Shown here: positions 1 to 7,695 of the stretch, piece after piece
Layout of the letters: each line of letters begins with the position of its first letter
Position numbering within the stretch: the stretch's first letter is position 1
Assembly: GCA_009781765.1 (NCBI GenBank)
Contig: WQVC01000021.1
Coordinates: 1 to 35,777 of the forward strand
Length of the DNA stretch: 35,777 nucleotides
Reading direction: 5' to 3'
From: Defluviitaleaceae bacterium
GTDB lineage: Bacteria > Bacillota > Clostridia > Lachnospirales > WQUN01
Position numbers and translations under genes: made by a program
The notes under the pieces: generated by a model
Database searches by the model: none
What the model was told of the DNA's origin: nothing
Seen by the model: the letters and a program-made list of their open reading frames with translations, nothing else

Positions 1-13
1 CGGCGAAACAATG

Positions 14-19
14 TATAAT
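14..19 (+). promoter_or_regulatory. Probable -10 box of the Rpn-family gene
   Basis: A perfect TATAAT lies 25 bases upstream of the start codon at 44. The matching -35 element would fall before the window begins, so only half of the promoter can be seen. A GGGAGG ribosome binding site follows at 30-35. Confidence 0.5.
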
Positions 20-43
20 TAACCGCGAAGGGAGGCACAGCAA

Positions 44-868
44 ATGCCGTCAAAAAAATCAACCCAACGGAAAAAAGGAAGAAAACTGGAGTACACATTT
101 AAGAGCGACGTATTGTTCAAAATGCTTTTTCGTGAGCATCAGCATCTGTTAAAGCGGCTGATTGCGGTGCTTCTTGAAATTCCTCTTGAAAGCATAAAAG
201 AATTTTACGTAACCAACACCGAAATGCCGCCCGAAGAAATAGGCAAAAAATTTTGTCGTTTAGACATAAACATGGTCGTGGACGACAAACGAGTAAATTT
301 GGAAATTCAGGTAGAGGACGAAGGCAATTATCCCGAACGCGCGTTATTCCATTTTGCAAAAGTGTATTCGGCGTCGCTTCCTTCCGGCGATGATTATTCC
401 GAGCTGTCGCGGACGATAATAATCAGCATAACAGACTTTGAACTGTTCGATTGCGACGAAGTGCACTCGGAATTTCAATTACTGGAAGTACAGCGGCACA
501 CACCGCTCACAGACAAATGCTGCCTGCATTTTTTTGAACTTCCCAAAATGCCCGAAGTTGAAGCAATCAATCCGAATAACGAAAAAGACTTGTGGCTTGC
601 ACTTTTCAATGCGGAAACCGAAGAGGAATTGGAAGAACTGACCCGAAACGGAGGCGATGTGATGGGCGAAGCAATTCAAGCATACCGCGGCGTTACAGCC
701 ACAGACGAGTTTAAAAGTTTAGAATGGTTGAGGGCCAAAACTCGCCGCGATGAAGCAAATGCTTTGAGCCACGCGCGGAAGCAGGAGCGCGAGCATTGGC
801 AAGGGGTTATTGCTGATAAAGATGCCCGAATTGCCGAACTGGAAGCGCAGTTGAAAAATCAGCAATAG
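44..868 (+). CDS. Rpn-family recombination-promoting nuclease / putative transposase (PD-(D/E)XK)
   Basis: A 274-residue protein whose start at 44 is supported by GGGAGG at 30-35, eight bases upstream. The N-terminus is basic. Residues 15-45 carry the 'SDVLFKMLF...LL..LL' helix typical of the Rpn/PDDEXK_2 group. The core D74-x12-E87-I-Q89 on adjacent strands fits the PD-(D/E)XK nuclease site with Gln in the last position. Residues 235-272 form a charged, coiled-coil-like tail. Rpn relatives of E. coli are DNA endonucleases that raise RecA-independent recombination; they were first named transposases but carry no terminal inverted repeats, and none is seen here. The gene stands alone and converges on rqcH. 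Family assignment is firm; the biological role in this organism is unknown. Confidence 0.85.
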   Translation: MPSKKSTQRKKGRKLEYTFKSDVLFKMLFREHQHLLKRLIAVLLEIPLESIKEFYVTNTEMPPEEIGKKFCRLDINMVVDDKRVNLEIQVEDEGNYPERALFHFAKVYSASLPSGDDYSELSRTIIISITDFELFDCDEVHSEFQLLEVQRHTPLTDKCCLHFFELPKMPEVEAINPNNEKDLWLALFNAETEEELEELTRNGGDVMGEAIQAYRGVTATDEFKSLEWLRAKTRRDEANALSHARKQEREHWQGVIADKDARIAELEAQLKNQQ

Positions 869-898
869 AGTGCGTTGTCCGAAAACGAGGCGGGGAAT

Positions 899-956
899 GG
901 CGGGCGTACCTCTCCCGCCCCTTTCAGCCCGTTTTTCGACGAAACCGGAACGGGCT
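899..956. terminator. Two GC-rich hairpins between convergent genes
   Basis: Stem GGCGGG/CCCGCC (899-904 with 914-919) is followed by stem AGCCCGTT/AACGGGCT (926-933 with 949-956). They lie between the end of the Rpn-family gene and the end of rqcH, where a shared terminator is expected. Neither has a clean T run on either strand, so Rho-independent function is only a guess. Confidence 0.35.
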
Positions 957-1021
957 TCTCAAGTACGTTCGCTGTAACAATCCGATGGTCACGAGCATCT
1001 CCGTCGGGTTTTCAAGTGCAA

Positions 1022-2770
1022 TTACGGCGTGACATATACGGTTTTGTGCTTATCGTAAATTACATAACCCGGTTTCGCGCCGGAGGGTTTTTTAACATAC
1101 TTTCGGGCGACGTAATCCACCGGCACGTTTGAGCCGTCTTTTGCGCGGGAGTGACGCGCCGCGATTGTTGCGGCTTCGAGAATTGCGGCGTCGGGCGGCT
1201 CGTTGCCGTTTGTTACGAGAATAACGTGCGAACCCGCAATTTCCTTGGTGTGAAACCAGATGTCGTGGGGCTTGGCGAATCGCAGTGTGAGAAAATCGTT
1301 TTGCGTGTTGTTCTTGCCGACGTAAATTTCAAAGCCGTCGGGCGTGGTGAATTTTAACGGAGACGTTTTTTGCTCGCGTCCCTTTTTGGGTTTGCGACCC
1401 TTTTCATCTCGCGGTTGACGAGCGCGTTTGGCGAAACCGGCGTCGGCAAGCTCGGCACGAATTTCCGCGATGTCCGCCTCGTTTTCGGCGGAATCAGCCG
1501 CAACGGCAACGCTTTCGAGATATATCAAATCTTCCGCATTTTTTGCAATTTGCTCTTGAAGCGCGGCAAACGCACGTTTTTGCTTGTTGTATTTTTTAAA
1601 ATATTTTTGCGCGTTTTCCGCCGCAGTCAACGCAGGGTCGAGGGCGATTTCGAGCGGCGCGTTTTCGTCGTAAAAATTTTGTGCGGTGAAAGTGTCCGCA
1701 CCCGCCGGAATCATGTATAAATATGCCGTCAACAGCTCGCCTTTTATGCGAAGCTCGTCGCGATTTTTCACCTCGGCGAGCGTTTTTTCATGCACGAAAG
1801 TTTTTTTGCGGCAACGCTCGAGATGCGCGGTAATCAACTTGCGCAAATCCGACGTTTTTTGCGAAATTCGATAGCCTTCGTCGCGCTTTGCGTAGAAGGA
1901 TTCCAACATCGCCGACGGCGATTCGAATTTTTCCGCCCGATAATGCGCGTAAATTGTAAACGGCAACGCCGCCAAATCGGCGGTCTTCTCGCCTTTTTCG
2001 GAATTTTGCCAATAAATTGCGCAGTCAAATTCGCCTTGCGCGATTTTTTCAAAAATGTCGCCGAAAACCTCGTGCAAACGATTTTTTTCCGCATCATTTA
2101 AACCGGCCGCCGGTTTTTCGGGAGCAACATCTGCGCGATTGCAAATTTCCGCCGCAAACATCGGGCTTATGCCGTTGTTTTTTTGAACGATGGCGCGTTG
2201 CAGATTTTCGTTTGTATCGAAAATTTGCAGGAAATCGTGCGGGTTGCATTGATGCGTCGCGGGGTTGCTTTTTCCCTCCGACGGCGGACGTACATACGGC
2301 GCGTTGGGCAAAATCTGCCGCACCGCACTCACCGAAAACGGCACATGCTTAATCGCGTCGATGATGCGTTCGCCGTCGCGAAGCAAAATATTGCTGTGCT
2401 TGCCCATGATTTCGATGCTCAAAATTTTTACCGTACGGTCGCCCATTTCGTCGGAAGATTCCGCGTGAATTTCTAAAATTCGCTCGAAATCCGGCTGCGT
2501 GATTTTTAAAATGCGACCGCCGCTCAAATGTTTGCGCAAAACCATGCAAAACATCGGCGCGGACATCGGCGAAATTTTGCTTTGCGACGTAAAACAAGCT
2601 CGCGGCGCGTTTGCGTTTGCCGTGAGCAGAATTTTAAAATTTTCGCCTCTCGACCGTACACTTAAAAAAATTTCGTCCGGCTCGGGTTGAGTAATTTTGT
2701 CGATGCGTCCGCCTTCAAGCACCGACATTTCGTGTACAATGCTTGCCAAAGTTGCTCCGTCAAACGGCAT
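1022..2770 (-). CDS. rqcH: RqcH / NFACT-family ribosome-associated quality control factor
   Basis: A 582-residue NFACT protein. In Bacillus subtilis, RqcH binds stalled 50S-peptidyl-tRNA complexes and recruits tRNA-Ala to add C-terminal alanine tails that mark the nascent chain for ClpXP. The N-terminal NFACT-N domain starts MPFDGATL and holds 'MFCMVLRKHL' (about residues 73-82) and 'IEIMGKHSNILL' (about 120-131). A coiled-coil segment covers about residues 300-450. The C-terminal NFACT-R domain contains 'DIWFHTKEIAGSHVIL'. The ATG at 2770 is chosen over a GTG at 2779 because AAAGGAG overlaps the GTG but sits eight bases before the ATG. The Asp-Arg pair needed in B. subtilis RqcH appears as Glu96-Arg97. 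An extended -10 promoter lies at 2802-2810. Older annotations call this family fibronectin-binding protein; that name is not supported here. Confidence 0.93.
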   Translation of the reverse strand: MPFDGATLASIVHEMSVLEGGRIDKITQPEPDEIFLSVRSRGENFKILLTANANAPRACFTSQSKISPMSAPMFCMVLRKHLSGGRILKITQPDFERILEIHAESSDEMGDRTVKILSIEIMGKHSNILLRDGERIIDAIKHVPFSVSAVRQILPNAPYVRPPSEGKSNPATHQCNPHDFLQIFDTNENLQRAIVQKNNGISPMFAAEICNRADVAPEKPAAGLNDAEKNRLHEVFGDIFEKIAQGEFDCAIYWQNSEKGEKTADLAALPFTIYAHYRAEKFESPSAMLESFYAKRDEGYRISQKTSDLRKLITAHLERCRKKTFVHEKTLAEVKNRDELRIKGELLTAYLYMIPAGADTFTAQNFYDENAPLEIALDPALTAAENAQKYFKKYNKQKRAFAALQEQIAKNAEDLIYLESVAVAADSAENEADIAEIRAELADAGFAKRARQPRDEKGRKPKKGREQKTSPLKFTTPDGFEIYVGKNNTQNDFLTLRFAKPHDIWFHTKEIAGSHVILVTNGNEPPDAAILEAATIAARHSRAKDGSNVPVDYVARKYVKKPSGAKPGYVIYDKHKTVYVTP

Positions 2771-2801
2771 GTTGGTCACTCCTTTTTTTGTCCCGCCCGA
2801 A

Positions 2802-2810
2802 ATTATATCA
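2802..2810 (-). promoter_or_regulatory. Extended -10 promoter of rqcH
   Basis: On the minus strand this reads TGATATAAT, an exact TGnTATAAT extended -10 element, 32 bases from the rqcH ATG. No convincing -35 box is seen at the usual distance, where the 142-bp palindrome begins; extended -10 promoters often lack one. Confidence 0.6.
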
Positions 2811-2826
2811 CGAAAATTTTTTTATA

Positions 2827-2968
2827 GCGGTTTGCGCTTCGGTACGTAAAATTTGCTATGCATTGTGAACGGTGCGCTCGATGTCGTTTTCGGGAAAAAC
2901 GCCCGAAAACAACCGGTCGCGCACCACAATGCATGTGCGAAAATTTTACGCACGTTTTGGCAAACCGC
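2827..2968. repeat. 142-bp imperfect palindrome between divergent promoters
   Basis: Terminal inverted repeats GCGGTTTGC (2827-2835) and GCAAACCGC (2960-2968) enclose nested pairings. CGTAAAATTT 2845-2854 pairs with 2941-2950, ATGCATTGTG 2858-2867 with 2925-2934, and GTGCGC 2872-2877 with 2919-2924. At the centre is a perfect 9-bp hairpin, GTTTTCGGG 2886-2894 with 2902-2910 (loop 2895-2901). In total 44 base pairs form in 142 bases, with symmetric 9-base internal loops near the ends. No reading frame in it looks coding. It could be a MITE-like or REP-like element, or a structured transcript. No obvious target-site duplication is visible at its flanks. Confidence 0.75.
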
Positions 2969-3006
2969 AATATTCGAATTTCCCTCGATATAAATGTGAA
3001 TCATCA

Positions 3007-3034
3007 TTGACACTTGCGTCGGTAATGATATAGT
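3007..3034 (+). promoter_or_regulatory. Sigma-A-type promoter of the hybrid kinase gene
   Basis: A perfect TTGACA -35 box (3007-3012) and TATAGT (3029-3034) are separated by 16 bases, 42 bases upstream of the kinase start. This is a strong match to the housekeeping consensus with a spacer one base below optimum. Confidence 0.7.
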
Positions 3035-3076
3035 TAAATAAGGCAAAAGCGACCTTGTTTAGTTAGGGGCGGATTT

Positions 3077-6000
3077 ATGCGCGACGAAACAAAGTCCGTA
3101 AAAATGACAAAAAAGCTCACGTTGGGAATGATTTTAATTGCCGGCGTGTGTTTGCTTGTTGCGACATTTTTTATAGGCACGGCGGTTATGGATGCGGTTT
3201 ATGAAGATGTGCGCGCGAGTGCGTTTTTTCGCAACACGAGCCACGCCGTTACAATAAACGATTGGCTCGCCGGGCCGAAAACCGTTGTTGAACATCTGGC
3301 GGAAACTCTGCCGCTTACAAGCCCCGAAAATTTTCACGCAATTTTGGAGCATTATCTCGAACGGCACGATTTTGCCGTGTCCGTATGGATTGTGTTTGAC
3401 GACGATACATATTATGTTGCCGGAGAAGACCTCAAAAGTTTCGGGCAGCACGCGAACGACGGCGCGTTTTGCGAAGCAGAGCCGTCGGGAGCAGGGCGTT
3501 TTGACGTATCGCCCGAAAAAATAATCACTATCACCGAATTTGTTCCGGATATTGCGGGGCGGTCAGGTATTGTCGGCATGAATGTCGAGTTTGAACTGTT
3601 TGATCAAATATTTCGGGAAATTGAATCGTTGGTTGAAGCGCAAATCGACGGTTATTTGCTGATTTTATGCGCGAGCGGAAGTCTTATTATCGGGCATGAC
3701 GCGCCTGTTCCGCAGGGCGACACAGCCTCCGCGTGTTGCGGCGCGAATTGCCGAACGCAGTGTCAAACGCATTGCGCGAATCGTTTTGAATATCTGCGCG
3801 ACGGAAACATGTACTTTCTGTTTGCGCCGCTTCCGGCCGCCGATTGGACGGCTGTTTTTGTTATGCCGCGAGATGAAGTTCTTGCGCCGGCGTATCGTAC
3901 AATTTGGGCGGTATCAATTGTTGTGGTGTTTGTTGTCGTCACGCTGATGATTTTCACGGCGTTGTTTTTCAGGCAGGTTTTTTTGCGTCCGGTTGAGCTG
4001 CTTACAACAAATGTGCGCGAAATGACCGACGGAAACGGCGACGTTAAAATAACAAACACGCTTCGAAATGATGAAATCGGCGTGCTTTCGAAGGCGATTC
4101 GAATGTCGTTTCGAAGGCTTCATGCCGCGCAGGAAGCGGAGCGCGAGCGAATTCAGCGCGCGTTGGATTCTTCGCCCATGAGCGTAACATTTTTCGATTC
4201 CGATTTTGTGATGTTCGACTGCAACGAAGCGGCGGTGCGAATGTTCGGAAACAAAAACAAAGCGGAGCTTATCGAATTTTCCTCCGCCGAACGTTTTTAT
4301 GAAAATTTTCCCGAGTTGCAACCCTGCGGCACGTTTACGCGAAAAAAAATTAAAAGATGCTTCGAAACGGCGGTTACGGACGGCAGTTGCCGCGCCGAAA
4401 TCGACCGCCTTACAACACGCGGCGAATTTTTGCCCACGGATACAACCCTCGTTCGGGTGGATTACGCCGGCACGTTTATGGTTGTAATGTATATTCGCGA
4501 TTTGCGCGGCGAGCGAAAAGCGGAGGAAGAACGCCGCCGTCGTGAAGTTGCGGAAGAAGCCGGACGCGCAAAAAGCCGCTTTCTTGCCCGCATGAGCCAC
4601 GAAATTCGTACGCCCATTACCGCTGTTTTGGGCATTTCGGAAATCGAGCTGCAATCCCACGATTTACCCGAAAATTTGGAGGAGGCTCTTTCGAAAATTC
4701 ATACGTCGGCAACAATGCTTCTGGGAATTGTGAACGACGTGTTGGATTTGTCCAAAATAGACGCCGACAAAGCAGAAATTCTCCCCGTTGAGTACGACGT
4801 GCCTGCGATGATAAACGACGTCACGCGGCTTCATCCCGTTTTTTTAAACGGCAAAAACGTAAAATTTTGCCTGCGCGTTGACGAATATTTGCCGGCGTAT
4901 CTTTACGGCGACAGCTTGCGCATAAAACAAATTTTAAGCAATCTGCTCTCAAATGCGTTCAAATATACGGAAACCGGTCGCGTTGAACTTGACTGGAGCG
5001 TTGAGATGTCAACCCTCGTAATCACCCTCATCGACACCGGCTTGGGCATGACGAAGGAACAGGTTGACCTTCTTTTTAACGAATACATGCGTTTTCACGA
5101 AAGCGAATATCGTACAATCGGCGGCACGGGGTTGGGGATGTCGATTGTGTACAGTTTGCTGCGCTTAATGAACGGCGAAATTTCAATCGACAGCGAGCCG
5201 GGCAAAGGGACGCGAATATTTTTACGCATCCCGCAGGAATCAACGAAAAAATCCGGCGTAATCGGCAAAGAGCTTGCGCAAAAATTAGAGCAGTTCGATT
5301 TTGATGCACCCGGCAAAAAATTTGCCTTCAAGCCGGAACCGATGCCGTACGGCAGTGTGCTTGTTGTTGACGATGTTCCCGAAAACATTTATGTTATAAA
5401 AAGATTGCTTGCGTTTTACGATTTAAACGTAGAAGTTTGCACAAGCGGCACGGACGCAATTGAAAAAGTTGCATCCGGCAGGGAATATGACATAATATTT
5501 ATGGATTACATGATGCCGCCTCCGGACGGCGTGGAAACAATGTTGCATTTGAGGGAAACGGGATACACAAAACCGATTGTCGTGCTTACGGCAACGGCAA
5601 TTACGGGCGTTGCCGACGGATTTATACAAACGGGCTTTGACAGCTTCATTTCAAAGCCGATTCAAACGAAGCATCTCAACGAGGTTTTGCAACGTTTTAT
5701 CCGCGACAAATATCCGCTTGAAATAATAAACGCGGCTCGCGATAATACCGGCGATGCCGAGCTTGTAAAGAAGCTCAAGCAAATATTCCTGCGCAAGCAC
5801 AAAAACACATTTGCCGAAATAACGGAAAAAATCAATGCCGGCGATATGAGAAGCGCGCGAATTACGGTACATTCCCTCAAAAGCGTTGCAGGCCTGATTA
5901 AAGAAGACGCACTTACTGAGGTTGCGCAAACTATCGAAAGCGCGCTTGCCGAAGGCAATATTCCGGAAAACACGGATGTATTTGAAGCGGAGCTTGCCCG

Positions 6001-6226
6001 CGTACTTTCAAGCATTCCGCCGGAAGCCGCGCCCGGTTTTGCGCAAAACCTTGTGAAAATTCTCGACAAGCTCGAACCCCTGCTTAAAGAGCAAAATACC
6101 GGCGCGTTGGATTATCTGCCGGCGTTGAGCGAAATCCCGGAAGCCTTGATTGTTTGTCGGCAAATAGAGGAATTTAATTACGCCGACGCGCTTAAAAATT
6201 TGGATATTCTCAAAGGATTGTTGTAA
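3077..6226 (+). CDS. Membrane hybrid histidine kinase (sensor-HAMP-PAS-HisKA-HATPase-REC-HPt)
   Basis: A 1,049-residue phosphorelay kinase with BarA-like domain order. TM1 is at about 15-38 and an extracytoplasmic sensor region, probably Cache-like, spans 40-270. TM2 is at about 275-298, HAMP at about 300-350 and PAS at about 355-480. HisKA carries 'MSHEIRTP' with phospho-acceptor His508. The ATPase shows the N box 'NLLSNAFKYT', G1 'DTGLGM' and G2 'GGTGLGMSI'. REC runs from about 757 to 875 with acidic pair Asp765/Asp766 and phospho-acceptor Asp810. HPt has 'VHSLKSVAG' with His932. About 75 helical residues follow. The sensor contains an unusual CC-x3-C-x3-C-x3-C cluster at 220-233. All relay residues are present, so the protein should be active. 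No dedicated response regulator is adjacent; the output partner and the signal are unknown. The start has a modest AGGGGC binding site. Confidence 0.92.
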   Translation: MRDETKSVKMTKKLTLGMILIAGVCLLVATFFIGTAVMDAVYEDVRASAFFRNTSHAVTINDWLAGPKTVVEHLAETLPLTSPENFHAILEHYLERHDFAVSVWIVFDDDTYYVAGEDLKSFGQHANDGAFCEAEPSGAGRFDVSPEKIITITEFVPDIAGRSGIVGMNVEFELFDQIFREIESLVEAQIDGYLLILCASGSLIIGHDAPVPQGDTASACCGANCRTQCQTHCANRFEYLRDGNMYFLFAPLPAADWTAVFVMPRDEVLAPAYRTIWAVSIVVVFVVVTLMIFTALFFRQVFLRPVELLTTNVREMTDGNGDVKITNTLRNDEIGVLSKAIRMSFRRLHAAQEAERERIQRALDSSPMSVTFFDSDFVMFDCNEAAVRMFGNKNKAELIEFSSAERFYENFPELQPCGTFTRKKIKRCFETAVTDGSCRAEIDRLTTRGEFLPTDTTLVRVDYAGTFMVVMYIRDLRGERKAEEERRRREVAEEAGRAKSRFLARMSHEIRTPITAVLGISEIELQSHDLPENLEEALSKIHTSATMLLGIVNDVLDLSKIDADKAEILPVEYDVPAMINDVTRLHPVFLNGKNVKFCLRVDEYLPAYLYGDSLRIKQILSNLLSNAFKYTETGRVELDWSVEMSTLVITLIDTGLGMTKEQVDLLFNEYMRFHESEYRTIGGTGLGMSIVYSLLRLMNGEISIDSEPGKGTRIFLRIPQESTKKSGVIGKELAQKLEQFDFDAPGKKFAFKPEPMPYGSVLVVDDVPENIYVIKRLLAFYDLNVEVCTSGTDAIEKVASGREYDIIFMDYMMPPPDGVETMLHLRETGYTKPIVVLTATAITGVADGFIQTGFDSFISKPIQTKHLNEVLQRFIRDKYPLEIINAARDNTGDAELVKKLKQIFLRKHKNTFAEITEKINAGDMRSARITVHSLKSVAGLIKEDALTEVAQTIESALAEGNIPENTDVFEAELARVLSSIPPEAAPGFAQNLVKILDKLEPLLKEQNTGALDYLPALSEIPEALIVCRQIEEFNYADALKNLDILKGLL

Positions 6227-6274
6227 ACTCGAAACGAAATTTAAGTTCATACTCTCGGAAGGAAAATGTAAAAC

Positions 6275-7366
6275 ATGAAACTTGGTATTGTCGGCCTGCC
6301 GAACGCAGGCAAAAGTACGCTTTACAATGCGATTATGCAAACAGGCGCAGAGGCGTCAAATTATCCGTTCAGCACGGTAAGCCCGAACGTCGGGCGAGTT
6401 CCCGTTCCGGATGAGCGGCTCGCGAAGTTAAATGAAATTTACAACGCGAAATCCGTTGTTCCGGCGTCAATCGAGATGGTTGACATTGCGGGGCTTGTAA
6501 AAGGCGCGTCACGCGGCGAAGGCTTGGGCAATCAATTTTTGTCCCACATTCGCGAGGCCGACGCGCTTATTCACGTTGTTCGTTGCTTCGAGGATGAAAA
6601 TATCGCCCACGTGCACGATACAATCGACCCGCTCCGTGACATCGAAACCGTCAACCTTGAACTCATTTTTGCCGACCTCGAACTGCTCGAACGGCGGCTC
6701 GCCAAAGTCGAAAAAGTCGCCCGCACCGACAAGGCCTACAAGCGTGAGGAAGAAATTCTGCGCAAAATAACGGCAACCCTCGAAGACGGCAGCCCTTCGC
6801 GCAGCTTGGTTTGGGACGACGCGGAGGATTTGAAGCTCGTCGAAAGTTTCACGCTTATTACGCAAAAACCGGTTCTTTATGCCGCGAATATCTCGGAAAG
6901 CGATTTGGAAAGCGGCGATTCCTCCGCGCTTAAAGCGTTGGAAGAAGTCGCCGAAGCCGAAGGCGCGAAAATGTTTGTATCCTGCGCGAAGCTCGAAGCC
7001 GAAATCGCAACCCTCGACCCGGAGGAAAAGGAAATGTTTCTTGCCGAAGCGGGCATAAAAGAAAACGGTCTTGCGCGGCTGATTTCCGCAGGATATGAAC
7101 TGCTCGGCTTAATCAGCTTTTTAACCGCCGGTCCCAAGGAAGTTCGCGCATGGACGGTTCGGCGCAATTCAAAAGCCCCGCAAGCCGCCGGAAAAATTCA
7201 CAGCGACCTTGAACGCGGATTTATTCGTGCGGAAGTCGTTGCGTATGACGATTTAATTTCCGCCGGCACATACGCCGCCGCAAAAGAAAAAGGACAAGTT
7301 CGCATCGAGGGCAAGGAATACATCGTAAAAGACGGCGACGTTCTGTTGATTCGATTTAATGTATAA
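6275..7366 (+). CDS. ychF: YchF/Obg-family ATPase (OLA1-like)
   Basis: A 363-residue protein of the usual YchF length. The P loop is 'GLPNAGKST' (about residues 6-14) and G3 is 'DIAG' starting at Asp70. The nucleotide-specificity motif is N205-I-S-E208: an NxxE in place of the NKxD of GTPases, the hallmark of YchF proteins, which prefer ATP. The C-terminal TGS domain (about 280-363) ends 'DGDVLLIRFNV', the standard family ending. YchF binds ribosomes and is linked to stress responses and translation, though its exact task is unsettled. GGAAGGA precedes the ATG. The gene starts 48 bases after the kinase gene with no clear promoter in between, so read-through from the kinase promoter is possible. 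Two inverted-repeat elements follow it. Confidence 0.96.
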   Translation: MKLGIVGLPNAGKSTLYNAIMQTGAEASNYPFSTVSPNVGRVPVPDERLAKLNEIYNAKSVVPASIEMVDIAGLVKGASRGEGLGNQFLSHIREADALIHVVRCFEDENIAHVHDTIDPLRDIETVNLELIFADLELLERRLAKVEKVARTDKAYKREEEILRKITATLEDGSPSRSLVWDDAEDLKLVESFTLITQKPVLYAANISESDLESGDSSALKALEEVAEAEGAKMFVSCAKLEAEIATLDPEEKEMFLAEAGIKENGLARLISAGYELLGLISFLTAGPKEVRAWTVRRNSKAPQAAGKIHSDLERGFIRAEVVAYDDLISAGTYAAAKEKGQVRIEGKEYIVKDGDVLLIRFNV

Positions 7367-7382
7367 GACCTAATACCTTGGG

Positions 7383-7493
7383 GGAGAGTGTTGAAAAATT
7401 GTCCGTTCGCATACGCCCGTTCTCGAAAAATGACCTGAAGCCGTCATTTTTCTGCGAACTCGTCACAGCTCACGGCATTTTTCAACACTCTCC
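7383..7493. repeat. 111-bp inverted-repeat element with perfect 17-bp ends
   Basis: The 17-base arm GGAGAGTGTTGAAAAAT (7383-7399) is repeated exactly, inverted, at 7477-7493. The centre holds a perfect 9-bp hairpin, AAAAATGAC (7426-7434) with GTCATTTTT (7443-7451). The element begins 17 bases after the ychF stop codon. It contains no plausible gene. Size and symmetric ends suit a small non-autonomous mobile element; it could also fold at the end of the ychF transcript. No clear target duplication was found. Confidence 0.7.
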
Positions 7494-7539
7494 GGAGCTG
7501 TCCGCCCCAAACCCCGGATTTCATCCCTTGACCCTTCAT

Positions 7540-7566
7540 AAAATCGCGCGTACGCGCGATTTTTAT
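7540..7566 (+). terminator. Probable Rho-independent terminator after ychF
   Basis: A 24-base perfect palindrome (11-bp arms around TA) rich in CG pairs ends in a short T run (ATTTTTATT). It is part of the multi-hairpin repeat and lies 174 bases after the ychF stop. The A-rich 5' arm would make it work on both strands. Confidence 0.55.
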
Positions 7567-7670
7567 TAAAGTTTTTGTCGAACTTTTTTCAAAAAGTTCG
7601 CAGGCAGACCCGGCCGCCCGGCCAGCGTACGAAGTACGCGAGAGGGGTGCGGGACGGAGTCCCGCGAATT
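7540..7670. repeat. Multi-hairpin intergenic repeat, copy A (long form)
   Basis: Four hairpins lie in series: the perfect palindrome AAAATCGCGCG/CGCGCGATTTT (7540-7563), GAACTTTTT/AAAAAGTTC (7580-7599), GCGTAC/GTACGC (7625-7639) and GCGGGAC/GTCCCGC (7649-7665). Hairpins 1, 2 and 4 recur in the same order at 33628-33711. This copy carries an extra segment of about 40 bases, holding hairpin 3, between the shared parts. The first hairpin followed by a T-rich stretch would also serve as a terminator for ychF. Confidence 0.75.
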
Positions 7671-7684
7671 TAAATAAAATTATT

Positions 7685-7691
7685 CAGGAGG
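7685..7691 (+). promoter_or_regulatory. Strong ribosome binding site of yhaM
   Basis: CAGGAGG is a near-full anti-16S match placed only four bases before the ATG at 7696. It fixes the start of the YhaM-type gene. No clear promoter is seen between the upstream repeat and this site. Confidence 0.7.
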
Positions 7692-7695
7692 CAAA

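Noticed and set aside
44-868. Rpn-family gene as part of an insertion sequence
   Set aside because: No terminal inverted repeats or target duplication flank it, and the family's old transposase name rests on weak grounds.
2771-2779. GTG at 2779 as the rqcH start
   Set aside because: The AAAGGAG binding site overlaps that codon; the ATG at 2770 has ideal spacing and matches the family's N-terminus.
3914-4660. 248-codon minus-strand frame inside the kinase gene
   Set aside because: It lies antisense to the HAMP, PAS and HisKA coding region and its translation resembles no protein family.
7378-7569. Short open frame through the repeat region after ychF
   Set aside because: It runs across inverted-repeat elements, has no good ribosome binding site and no recognisable product.
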